NCBI GenBank assembly: GCA_026388155.1 | Contig: JAPLKI010000018.1 | Location: forward strand, 162,833 to 226,832 | From: Elusimicrobiota bacterium | GTDB taxonomy: Bacteria > Elusimicrobiota > Elusimicrobia > Elusimicrobiales > UBA9959 | DNA: 64,000 nt | Direction: 5' to 3' | Shown: piece by piece, positions 27,819-35,275 of the stretch | How positions within the stretch are numbered: the first letter of the stretch is position 1 | How the letters are laid out: every line of letters starts with the position of its first letter | Notes under the pieces: model-generated | Seen by the model: only the letters and a program-made list of their open reading frames with translations | Databases searched by the model: none | Told to the model about the DNA's origin: nothing | Program-made: the position numbers and the translations under genes

Positions 27819-29315
27819 ATGACGCGTAAAATAATAGCCGGTGCGGCTCTCTTAAGTTTCTGTCTCGGCCTGTCCGGGATCTCGCGTGCCGTCGGCCTTG
27901 ATTTCGGCGGCGCCGCCTACATTCTGGATAACTCCAATGTGCCTCCGCCCACGGCCGCCAAGGCCGCGCATGTAAAAGCGCCCGCGGTTAAAGCGGTAAA
28001 GAAATGGACCGTCATGGTTTTCCTTAACGGCAAGAACAACCTTGAAATTGCCGGACTTTACAATGTCAATCAAATGGAGAAAGTGGGCTCCACGAACGAT
28101 ATTAACATAGTGGCGGAACTTGGCCGGATGAACGGTCAGACCGCCGGCGACACCCACCTGGACGGGGACTGGACCGGCTCAAAGCGCTTCTTTATAAAGA
28201 AAGACACGGATGAAAACAAGATCACCTCCCCCATTGTGCAGCAGGACCCCAAGGCCGATATGGGCGATTACAAGCGGGCGGTGGATTTTGTCAACTGGGC
28301 CAAGAAAAATTACCCGGCGCAGAAGTACATGCTTATCCTCTGGGACCACGGCTCAGGCTGGCTGGACCCGCAGCAGACGACAAAAAAGAAAACCAACAGC
28401 AAAGGAATATCCTTTGATGATGAAACCGACAATTATATAAGGACAAAGCAGATAGGCCAGATCCTTAAAGACGCAGGCAAGGTGGATGTGCTGGCTTATG
28501 ACGCCTGCCTGATGCAGATGGCCGAAGTGGCTTTTGAAGTGAAAGACAAGACCGATGTTATAGTGGGTTCGGAGGAGGTCGTGCCTGGACTTGGCTATCC
28601 GTACAGCATTTTTCTGGGCTACCTTGCGAAGAATCCGGGCATAGACGCGGAAACTCTGGGAGCCACCACGGTCGAGGCTTTCAAAATGTTCTATGACGCG
28701 GTAAACACGAACTTCGCCTCTGCCGGAAAACCTCCTATGGGCGCGCAGCTCTCCGCCATACGTTCCGCCAAACTTGCCGACTTCGGGGTTAAGGTCGCGG
28801 AATTCGCGGTGCTTGCTAAGGACGCGAACGATGTGGACGCTCTTAAGGCCGCCCGGGCCGGCGTTATGCGCTATGACATGGTAGGGAAGGATTCCGATCC
28901 GCAAAAAACCATCTCTTTTTACGGCGACCTGTATAATTACGCGGGGCTGCTTGCCGCCAATCTTAAAGGAACCGAAGGTCCCACAAAAGCCGCGGTCCTG
29001 AAGCAAAAAGCCGCCGAACTGCAGGCTTTTATTGACAATCAGTTGATAATTGATTCCAAGGCTTCCGGCAAGGACCGCCTGGGCCGCGATCTGGCCGACA
29101 GCCACGGGATTTCCATATACCTGCCGCCCGCCGAGGTCAGGATACCGCAGGAGAAACTTGAGGGAATATTTGAGGGCAAGTACGCTGATTTTGAGTTTGA
29201 CAAGGCGGCCAAGTGGCATGACTTCGTAACCTACCTGTACGGAGTGCCGGGCAATCCTGCTGTAGCGAAGGAAGTAAATATCAAAGCATCGGACGTTTCG
29301 CCAGCCAATCGTTGA
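27819..29315 (+). CDS. Clostripain-family (C11) cysteine peptidase
   Basis: A protein of 498 residues, starting after TTAGGAGGATTTT. A signal peptide (IIAGAALLSFCLGLSGISRA) is followed by an Ala/Pro/Lys-rich linker and the peptidase domain (WTVMVFLNGKNNLE). The catalytic His is H177 in ILWDHGSGW and the catalytic Cys is C230 in AYDACLMQMAE, the standard C11 pair in clan CD. The tail contains SHGISIYLPP, also seen in the family. Clostripains cut after Arg and usually mature by self-cleavage. This one is likely periplasmic or secreted. It has its own promoter and terminator. Confidence 0.9.
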   Translation: MTRKIIAGAALLSFCLGLSGISRAVGLDFGGAAYILDNSNVPPPTAAKAAHVKAPAVKAVKKWTVMVFLNGKNNLEIAGLYNVNQMEKVGSTNDINIVAELGRMNGQTAGDTHLDGDWTGSKRFFIKKDTDENKITSPIVQQDPKADMGDYKRAVDFVNWAKKNYPAQKYMLILWDHGSGWLDPQQTTKKKTNSKGISFDDETDNYIRTKQIGQILKDAGKVDVLAYDACLMQMAEVAFEVKDKTDVIVGSEEVVPGLGYPYSIFLGYLAKNPGIDAETLGATTVEAFKMFYDAVNTNFASAGKPPMGAQLSAIRSAKLADFGVKVAEFAVLAKDANDVDALKAARAGVMRYDMVGKDSDPQKTISFYGDLYNYAGLLAANLKGTEGPTKAAVLKQKAAELQAFIDNQLIIDSKASGKDRLGRDLADSHGISIYLPPAEVRIPQEKLEGIFEGKYADFEFDKAAKWHDFVTYLYGVPGNPAVAKEVNIKASDVSPANR

Positions 29316-29338
29316 TTGCCGGTTACGTTCCAGACGGG

Positions 29339-29375
29339 AAAATTCCCCGGATTATAAATCCGGGGAATTTTTTTA
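29339..29375 (+). terminator. Intrinsic terminator of the clostripain gene
   Basis: A near-perfect hairpin, AAATTCCCCGGAT / ATCCGGGGAATTT, with a short TATAA loop, then TTTTTAT. It is 24 bases after the stop. Confidence 0.85.
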
Positions 29376-29396
29376 TCCCGGTTTATTGGTCGGCTT

Positions 29397-29700
29397 AAAA
29401 CCAGAACTGAAGCTCTGAAGCGAACGAAAGTGGAAAACTTCAGCTCTTCAGTTCTTCAGCGCTGGTACACTCAAGTATTTGCCGTCTGAGGCACACCGTC
29501 CTTTGGTAACGACCCCTTCCCAACTGCTTAAGGGACACCGCATTGCGGTTTCCCCTCCTACGCAAGGCCGTCTGATGGGCATAGCCCTTGGCCGCTTTGT
29601 TGCGTATAGCGCTCATGCGGCACGCCCATGGGTCAGATACGGCACAACCATAGGTTAGTATTGGCCGTCTGAGGCACACTGTGCCTGATACGGCACCTAC
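29397..29700. repeat. Repeat-rich non-coding region
   Basis: There is no gene here. Positions 29401-29465 form an imperfect palindrome built from CTGAAG / CTTCAG steps (CCAGAACTGAAGCTCTGAAG against its complement). Then GCCGTCTGAGGCACAC occurs at 29481-29496 and again at 29664-29679, with a third partial copy (GCCGTCTGATGGGC) at 29567. GATACGGCAC occurs twice near 29640 and 29690. The pattern looks like an array of short shuffled motifs rather than a single promoter or leader. Confidence 0.6.
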
Positions 29701-29731
29701 GCAAGTATTGTAAAATCTAGGATGTAATTCC

Positions 29732-30769
29732 ATGGAAAGAATACTGCTGGTCAATTTCGCGGAGTGCCCGGAGAACCTGCATTTTGAGCAGGCTTTCATA
29801 AGGGCCCTGCGGCGCCGCGGCGGGGCCAAACTTGATATTCTGCACGATTTTGACTTCCCCTACACTTTTATAAAAAAACTGCCGGTCCCCGGGGGGCGCA
29901 GGATAAAATACAGCGGCGCGCGGACCTTTGAGGGGGAACTCCGAAAGGACTACAGCCGCCTGGTCATCCTGGATTTTCCCAAACGCAAACGCTGCGCCCT
30001 GCCTTTTATAAAGCTGGTGCGCGAACTTAAAGCGGGAAAAAAATTTTTTCTCGCCAACCATCTTATTCCCATGCCGGGCCAGAATTTCACGGCCGACGCC
30101 GCGCGCAGGTTCAAATTATTCGCTGGCTTTAACGGCGCGTCCATACTTGAATCGGATGACACCGTGCTTTGGCGCCCGCTGGGCTTTGACGAGCTGAAGC
30201 TTTTTAAACGGAATTATGCCGTGGATTGCGCATATTACCGTCCGGAAAAAGTTCAGCCCGGGAATTATGTTTTTTCAGCCGGCTCAGCCGGCAGGGATTT
30301 TTCGGCTTTGGCCGGTGCGGCGAAAAAAACCGGCCTTCCCGTTAAAATTTTTTCAGACGCTAAAATCGCCCTGCCGGGGAAATTTAAGGGTATATGCGAA
30401 GTTTTTCTGCTGGCGAAAAATCTGCACAACCTTAAAGAGGCGCTTTTGGGCTCAAAACTTGTGGTTTTGCCGATAGAAAACGGCTACATAAACGAGGCGG
30501 CAGGCAATTCCATAATTTTTATCGCTATGGCCTGCGGCGTACCCGTGCTGGCCCGCCGCACACGCTACATGGCGCGCTATATAAAGGAGGGAGCGAACGG
30601 TTTTATGTATAACACCCTCTCCGCCCGCAACCTTGAGGCCGGCATTAAAAAAATAATCGCCCTTACTCCCGCCGGGCTCTTCCGCCTAAGGCGGAAGGCC
30701 AGGAAAACCGTTCTTGAAAAAGCCTCTCTTGACCGCTTCTGTTCGTCCTTCCTCGGAAAATTCATTTAG
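29732..30769 (+). CDS. Glycosyltransferase-like protein (GT-B / GT4 type)
   Basis: A protein of 345 residues. The N-terminal half lacks clear motifs (ILLVNFAECPENLHFEQAFI). The C-terminal half is a GT-B donor-binding domain: YYRPEK, a YVFSAGSAGRDF segment, then VVLPIENGYINEAAGNSIIFIA, AMACGVPVLARRT and GANGFMYNT. In GT4-type enzymes this region holds the EAxxxG...G[V/T]PV pattern that binds the nucleotide sugar; the acidic residue here is in NEAAGN. It probably adds a sugar to a surface polymer, substrate unknown. The gene ends 80 bases before guaB3 and may share a transcript with it. Confidence 0.7.
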   Translation: MERILLVNFAECPENLHFEQAFIRALRRRGGAKLDILHDFDFPYTFIKKLPVPGGRRIKYSGARTFEGELRKDYSRLVILDFPKRKRCALPFIKLVRELKAGKKFFLANHLIPMPGQNFTADAARRFKLFAGFNGASILESDDTVLWRPLGFDELKLFKRNYAVDCAYYRPEKVQPGNYVFSAGSAGRDFSALAGAAKKTGLPVKIFSDAKIALPGKFKGICEVFLLAKNLHNLKEALLGSKLVVLPIENGYINEAAGNSIIFIAMACGVPVLARRTRYMARYIKEGANGFMYNTLSARNLEAGIKKIIALTPAGLFRLRRKARKTVLEKASLDRFCSSFLGKFI

Positions 30770-30851
30770 GCTCTCTAATTTGTTAGAATTTCTTTATTCA
30801 ATTAACTGCTCTTTACACGTCCCGCATCAAAACTTATTATACGGAGGCTCA

Positions 30852-32018
30852 ATGTCTTATTTTATAGGCAGGAACAGAGAAGCAAGGCAGACCTACGGTT
30901 ACGACGAGGTGGCGCTGGTTCCGGGCAACATAGCCGTTGACCCCGACGACACCGATACTTCGTTTAACATAGCTGACATTAAATTTAAAATTCCGTTCCT
31001 GGCCTCGGCCATGGACGGAGTGGTAAACACGGGATTTGCCGTGGCCATGAACAGGCTGGGGGGGCTTGCTGTGCTTAACCTTGACGGCCTCAATACCCGC
31101 TACGAGAATCCCGAGGAAGCCGTAAATGAAATAGTGAACTGCGATCCGGCCAAGTCCACCGAAGTTTTCCAGAAGCTCTACAAAGCGCCGGTAAACAAAA
31201 AACTTATAGCCAGGCGCGTTGAGGAAATGAAAAAAGCGAAGATCCCCTGCGCCGTTTCCTCCATCCCCCAGAATGCCGCCGAGTTCGGCCCCATAGCGCG
31301 CGAAGCCGGCGCGGACATCTTCGCGGTTCAGGCCACCGTGCTCACCATAAAGTATGAATCCACAAAGCAAAAAACGCTGGATATACATAAATTCGTAAAA
31401 GACATGAGGATCCCGGTGCTTTTGGGCAACTGCGTAACCTACCGCGTGGCGCTTGAGCTTATAGAGACCGGGGCCGCCGGCCTGCTTGTGGGCGTGGGGC
31501 CCGGCGCGGCCTGCACCACCAGAGGCGTTTTGGGCATCGGCGTGCCGCAGGTCACTTCCACCGTCGATTGCGCGGCCGCCCGCGACTTTTACTACAAAAA
31601 AACCGGAAAATATGTGCCCATAATAACCGACGGCGGCATGCACACGGGCGGCGATGTATGCAAATCCATAGCCGCCGGCGCCGACGCCGTGATGATAGGC
31701 TCGCCGTTCGCCAAGGCGACCGAAGCGCCCGGCAAGGGTTTTCACTGGGGCATGGCCACCCCTCACGCGAACCTTCCGCGGGGCACCCGCGTGCGTGTCG
31801 GCATTACCGGTTCCATTGAGGAAATACTTTTTGGCCCGGCGCGTGTGGATGACGGCAGCCAGAATCTGGTCGGCGCTTTAAAAACCTCCATGGGGGCTTT
31901 GGGCTGCCATAATATCCGCGAAATGCAGCTTTCGCAGATAATAATAGCGCCCTCCATAAAAAGCGAGGGAAAACTTCTCCAGCGCTCCCAGGCGGTAGGA
32001 ATGGGGAAGCAAAAATAG
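30852..32018 (+). CDS. guaB3: GuaB3-type IMP dehydrogenase
   Basis: A protein of 388 residues from ATG 30852, with GGAGG at 30842-30846; longer frames upstream have no ribosome site. IMP dehydrogenase oxidises IMP to XMP with NAD, the first committed step to GMP. Family marks are [36 protein letters not shown], the catalytic loop [17 protein letters not shown] (Cys 221), [17 protein letters not shown] and SLEEILFGP-like SIEEILFGP. There is no CBS pair. The sequence fits the GuaB3 subgroup known from actinobacteria and cyanobacteria rather than classical GuaB, which carries CBS domains. The gene leads the purine block and is followed by guaA, so the IMP to XMP to GMP route is encoded side by side. 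Confidence 0.85.
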   Translation: MSYFIGRNREARQTYGYDEVALVPGNIAVDPDDTDTSFNIADIKFKIPFLASAMDGVVNTGFAVAMNRLGGLAVLNLDGLNTRYENPEEAVNEIVNCDPAKSTEVFQKLYKAPVNKKLIARRVEEMKKAKIPCAVSSIPQNAAEFGPIAREAGADIFAVQATVLTIKYESTKQKTLDIHKFVKDMRIPVLLGNCVTYRVALELIETGAAGLLVGVGPGAACTTRGVLGIGVPQVTSTVDCAAARDFYYKKTGKYVPIITDGGMHTGGDVCKSIAAGADAVMIGSPFAKATEAPGKGFHWGMATPHANLPRGTRVRVGITGSIEEILFGPARVDDGSQNLVGALKTSMGALGCHNIREMQLSQIIIAPSIKSEGKLLQRSQAVGMGKQK

Positions 32019-32100
32019 GGGCGAGCGCATAGCGGATAGGGGTTAGGGAAGGAGTTCCTTATGTGCCCTCACCGCCAGCCGCCAGCCGCTATTCCCTGAT
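32019..32100. repeat. Intergenic element between guaB3 and guaA
   Basis: The left half reads GGGGCGAGCGCATAGCGGAT then AGGGGTTAGGGAAGG. The right half reads CCCTCACCGCCAGCCG then CCAGCCGCTATTCCCTGA, forming an imperfect inverted repeat around AGGAGTTCCTTA. Similar elements lie near 24.73 and 41.62 kb. It leaves guaA without a clear ribosome site. Confidence 0.5.
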
Positions 32101-32108
32101 GTTGAACT

Positions 32109-33641
32109 ATGGAACAAATATTAATTCTCGACTTCGGCAGCCAGTACACTCAGCTTATCGCGCGCCGCCTGCGCAGTATCGGGGTATATTGCGAAATACT
32201 CCCCTTCCATACAAGCGTGGAGGAAATACTCGGGCGCGCGCCTAAAGGCCTTATCCTTTCCGGCGGGCCGTCCAGCGTTTACGATAAAAAAGCCCCCAAG
32301 CCCGACCCCGCCATCTTCAACCTGGGGGTACCGGTGCTTGGCATCTGTTACGGCATGCAGCTGATGGCCTGCGAACTCGGCGGCAAAGTTCTTAAAGCCA
32401 AAAAGCGGGAATACGGCCTTGGCCGGCTGAAAATTAAGTCCGGCTCAATGCTCCTGGCGGGGTTGCCTGCTGAATTTAAAGTGTGGCTCAGCCACGGAGA
32501 CGAAGTTAAAAAACTTCCGCCCGGCTTCGCGCTTAAGGCCGGCACGAAAGAAATCACCGCCGGCGCCATGGAAAACCCCGGCAGGGATCTTTACGCCGTT
32601 CAGTTCCACCCCGAGGTTCACCATACCGAGCACGGCTCAAAAATACTGGCCAATTTCGCAAAAAATATATGCGGCTGCGTCCATAAATGGTCGCCGGTCT
32701 CATTTTTAGACGGCGCTCTGGCGGATATAAAAAAGGATACCGCCGGTGCCGAAGTTATCTGCGCGCTTTCAGGCGGGGTGGATTCCTCAGTGGCCGCGGT
32801 GATGGTTCACCGGGCCGTGGGAAAAAGGCTGCACTGCATTTTCGTGGACACCGGGCTTTTGCGCCATGGCGACAGAGAGCGTATGAAGGATATATTCGCG
32901 CGCAAATTCGGCTTCAACCTTAAAATAGCGGATTCGTCGAAATTATTCCTGTCGCGCCTTGCGGGTGTGGCCGACCCGGAGAAAAAGCGCAAGATAATAG
33001 GGCATGCCTTTATAGAAATTTTTGAAAAAGAGGCCAAAAAAATAAAGAACGCCCGCTTTCTGGTGCAGGGCACGCTTTATCCGGACGTGATAGAATCGGT
33101 TTCCGTAAAGGGGCCCTCGGCGGTTATCAAGAGCCATCACAATGTGGGCGGCCTGCCTGAGAAAATGGATCTGAAGCTGATAGAGCCGCTTCGCTATTTC
33201 TTTAAAGACGAAGTGCGGGCGCTTGGGCGGGGCTTGAAAATACCCGAGGCCGTTTTGATGCAGCACCCTTTCCCGGGGCCGGGGTTGGCCATCCGGGTGC
33301 TTGGCGCGGTTACGCCTGAGCGTCTTGAGATTCTGCGGGAGGCCGACAGAATAATGAGGGATGAAATTTGGGGTGCCGGTTGGTATGGCAAGATCTGGCA
33401 GGCTTTCTGCGTGCTGCTGCCCATAAAAACAGTGGGCGTGATGGGTGACGAGCGCTCGTATGAAAATGTGCTGGCGCTGCGCTGCGTGGAATCGGTGGAC
33501 GGGATGACTGCCGACTGGTCAAAAATGCCGCACGAGTTGCTGCAGAAGATCTCGTCCAGGGTGATAAGCGAAGTGCGCGGCGTGAACCGCGTGGTTTACG
33601 ACATAACCTCAAAGCCCCCGGCGACCATTGAGTGGGAGTAG
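32109..33641 (+). CDS. guaA: GMP synthase (glutamine-hydrolysing)
   Basis: A protein of 510 residues, normal for the family. The N-terminal class-I glutaminase (1-190) has the nucleophile Cys 80 in GICYGMQLMA and the His/Glu of the triad in AVQFHPEVHHTE. The ATP-pyrophosphatase domain has the P-loop LSGGVDSS (about 220-227). The C-terminal dimerisation domain ends in the typical RVVYDITSKPPATIEWE. It converts XMP to GMP using glutamine and ATP. It lies 90 bases after guaB3, separated by a palindromic element, and is followed by a terminator. The start ATG lacks a Shine-Dalgarno, perhaps because the element replaced it. Confidence 0.97.
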   Translation: MEQILILDFGSQYTQLIARRLRSIGVYCEILPFHTSVEEILGRAPKGLILSGGPSSVYDKKAPKPDPAIFNLGVPVLGICYGMQLMACELGGKVLKAKKREYGLGRLKIKSGSMLLAGLPAEFKVWLSHGDEVKKLPPGFALKAGTKEITAGAMENPGRDLYAVQFHPEVHHTEHGSKILANFAKNICGCVHKWSPVSFLDGALADIKKDTAGAEVICALSGGVDSSVAAVMVHRAVGKRLHCIFVDTGLLRHGDRERMKDIFARKFGFNLKIADSSKLFLSRLAGVADPEKKRKIIGHAFIEIFEKEAKKIKNARFLVQGTLYPDVIESVSVKGPSAVIKSHHNVGGLPEKMDLKLIEPLRYFFKDEVRALGRGLKIPEAVLMQHPFPGPGLAIRVLGAVTPERLEILREADRIMRDEIWGAGWYGKIWQAFCVLLPIKTVGVMGDERSYENVLALRCVESVDGMTADWSKMPHELLQKISSRVISEVRGVNRVVYDITSKPPATIEWE

Positions 33642-33659
33642 GGAAAGACTGAAGGGTAT

Positions 33660-33685
33660 AAAAAGGTAGACGCTACCTTTTTTAT
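33660..33685 (+). terminator. Intrinsic terminator after guaA
   Basis: The stem AAAAAGGTAG / CTACCTTTTT (33660-33669 and 33673-33682) has a three-base loop and runs into TTTAT. The same AAAAGGTAG / CTACCTTTT hairpin recurs after the toxin-antitoxin genes at 53.61 kb. It separates the gua pair from purC, whose ATG is only 8 bases further on. Confidence 0.75.
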
Positions 33686-33692
33686 CTAATTT

Positions 33693-34589
33693 ATGAAAAA
33701 CGAAATAAAACTTCTTCACAAAGGCAAAGTGCGGGATGTTTACGCGGTGGGGGATAAATACCTGCTTATCGTTGCGTCGGACAGGATATCGGCTTTTGAT
33801 CATATTTTGCCCACTCCCGTGCCTGGAAAGGGCGAACTGCTCAACCGCATAAGCCTGTTCTGGTTCGAGCGCACAAAACACATAATAAATAACCATATTG
33901 TCACCTCCGACATAGAAGCTATAAAGTCGCAGGTTACGGGACACAAGGCGCAGGAATTGGATTGGGAATATCTGAAAGGGCGCGCAATGCTGGTGCGCCG
34001 CACCAAGCGGGTGAATTTTGAGTGCGTCGTGCGCGGCTACATAACGGGCTCCGGCTGGAAAGAATACCTTAAAGCCGGGACCGTCTGCGGCATAAAGCTG
34101 CCCGCGGGTTTAAAAGAAGCGCAAAAACTGCCCGAACCCATATTCACCCCCACGACCAAGGCGGACCACGGCCACGACGAAAATGTGACCTTTGAGGAAA
34201 TGGCCGCGGCTTTCGGCGTAAAAAAAACCCGTGTTATCAAAGCTAAAAGCCTGGAGCTTTATAATTTTGCCGCTACCTACGCGGAGCCCAGGGGGATAAT
34301 ACTCGCCGACACAAAATTCGAATTCGGCGAGCTGGAGGGTCATCCCGACTCCGGCGGCGGGATAATACTTATAGACGAGGCCCTGACCCCCGATTCTTCG
34401 CGGTTCTGGGATAAAGCCGCGTATAAGGTCGGATCCAGCCCCGAAAGTTTTGACAAACAATTTGTGCGCGACTGGCTTGAGAAAAAATCCGGCTGGGACA
34501 AACAACCCCCGCCGCCCGATCTGCCGCCGGAAGTTGTGCAGGGCACGCTTGAAAAATATCAGGAAGCCCTTAGAAGGCTAACCGCATGA
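33693..34589 (+). CDS. purC: Phosphoribosylaminoimidazole-succinocarboxamide synthase (SAICAR synthetase)
   Basis: A protein of 298 residues, the longer form seen in yeast and many bacteria. Signatures: LLHKGKVRDVYAVGDKYLLI, SDRISAFDHILPTPVPGKG, ECVVRGYITGSGWKEY and the ligase loop region DEALTPDSSRFW. It joins CAIR and aspartate using ATP to give SAICAR in purine synthesis. The gene starts the purC-purS-purL-purQ run and overlaps the next gene as ATGA, so translation is coupled. Confidence 0.96.
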   Translation: MKNEIKLLHKGKVRDVYAVGDKYLLIVASDRISAFDHILPTPVPGKGELLNRISLFWFERTKHIINNHIVTSDIEAIKSQVTGHKAQELDWEYLKGRAMLVRRTKRVNFECVVRGYITGSGWKEYLKAGTVCGIKLPAGLKEAQKLPEPIFTPTTKADHGHDENVTFEEMAAAFGVKKTRVIKAKSLELYNFAATYAEPRGIILADTKFEFGELEGHPDSGGGIILIDEALTPDSSRFWDKAAYKVGSSPESFDKQFVRDWLEKKSGWDKQPPPPDLPPEVVQGTLEKYQEALRRLTA

Positions 34590-35053
34590 TAATAGAAGTA
34601 TTTACCAAAGACAAATACGCCAAAAATGAGCAGGCCGGGCTTATAAAAAAGCTGGCCGCCGCCGGGTTTAAAACCGATTTTCTGCGGTTCTCGAAACTGT
34701 ATCGCCTGGACGGGAATTATTCAAAGGCCGCCGCAAAAAAACTGGCCGGGGAACTTTTGTGCGACACCATAACCGAGTCATGGTCATTTACGCCGCGCCG
34801 CTTTACCGGCCGCAATATTTACAGCGTTGAAATATGGCTGAAGGATTCCGTAACCGATGTGGTGGGGGAAAGCGTGCGGTCCGCCGTGACTGATATGGGC
34901 TTTGACAAGCCCGCCATGGCGCGTTTCGGCAAAAGCCTATACGCGCGCGCGGCCTCCGCAACTAAACTCCGGCACGCCGTGGCCAAAACCCTCGCGAACG
35001 AAACCGTGAATTACTGTACGGTAACAAAAGTCGGGGCTTCGGATTTGCTGTGA
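34586..35053 (+). CDS. purS: Tandem PurS-like protein (two PurS units in one chain)
   Basis: A protein of 155 residues, about twice the 80-85 of normal PurS. The first unit (1-70) begins MIIEVFTKDKYAKNEQAGLI and ends in a KKLAGELLCDTITESW segment. The second (75-155) begins NIYSVEIWLKDSVTDVVGES and ends in AKTLANETVNYCTV. Both have the PurS order: strand, a helix after a K-D/P pair, a G-F/L-x strand, a Y-R/A strand, then a helix with LLxNxxxxxY. PurS bridges PurL and PurQ and carries ammonia between them in the FGAM synthase complex. PurS normally acts as a dimer, so this may be a built-in dimer. Its place between purC and purL supports the call. Confidence 0.75.
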   Translation: MIIEVFTKDKYAKNEQAGLIKKLAAAGFKTDFLRFSKLYRLDGNYSKAAAKKLAGELLCDTITESWSFTPRRFTGRNIYSVEIWLKDSVTDVVGESVRSAVTDMGFDKPAMARFGKSLYARAASATKLRHAVAKTLANETVNYCTVTKVGASDLL

Positions 35054-35091
35054 ATGGTTAAATATTTTTTTATGGTTCATTAGCCGCGATC

Positions 35092-35218
35092 GGGTGGCGG
35101 CGGGTTGGTTTGCGGGGGTTTCCGCAGGCCGACTTGGGCTTGCAGTCAGTGGAGGCCGAGGATAAGGGCGGCCGCGCTGGCCGACCCGGCCCCCGCAGGC
35201 CAATCCGCCGACAGGCCC
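35092..35218 (-). repeat. Stem-loop repeat family, copy 1 (reverse orientation)
   Basis: A 127-bp element between purS and purL. The ends GGGTGGCGG and ACAGGCCC are the reverse complement of the GGG[T/C]CCTGTC ... GCCACCC ends of the other copies. Its core (GACTTGGGCTTGCAGTCAGT, then GGAGGCCGAGGATAAGGGCG) is nearly the complement of the copy at 50.3 kb. The arms CGGCGGGTTGGTTTGCGGGG and CCCCGCAGGCCAATCCGCCG pair with a few mismatches. It must be transcribed with the operon unless it separates purC-purS from purL. Confidence 0.75.
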
Positions 35219-35244
35219 AGAGCGCCTATTACGGATATTCAAAG

Positions 35245-35264
35245 CCACGGCCTTTATGCCGTGG
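35245..35264 (+). promoter_or_regulatory. Perfect hairpin just before purL
   Basis: CCACGGC / GCCGTGG with a six-base loop, ending 11 bases before ATG 35276. In mRNA it would sit at the ribosome-binding region of purL, which has no clear Shine-Dalgarno. It could tune purL translation; this is inference. Confidence 0.4.
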
Positions 35265-35275
35265 ATGAGTTTATT

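Noticed and set aside
28353..29219. 288-codon antisense frame opposite the clostripain gene
   Set aside because: It is a shadow of the C11 peptidase coding frame, which has its own promoter, signal peptide and catalytic residues.
30714..30851. N-terminal extension of GuaB3
   Set aside because: It overlaps the end of the glycosyltransferase gene. ATG 30852 has a GGAGG site and the family N-terminus.
35105..35275. N-terminal extension of PurL
   Set aside because: This part is encoded by the stem-loop repeat element and has no homology to PurL. ATG 35276 or 35306 fits the family start.
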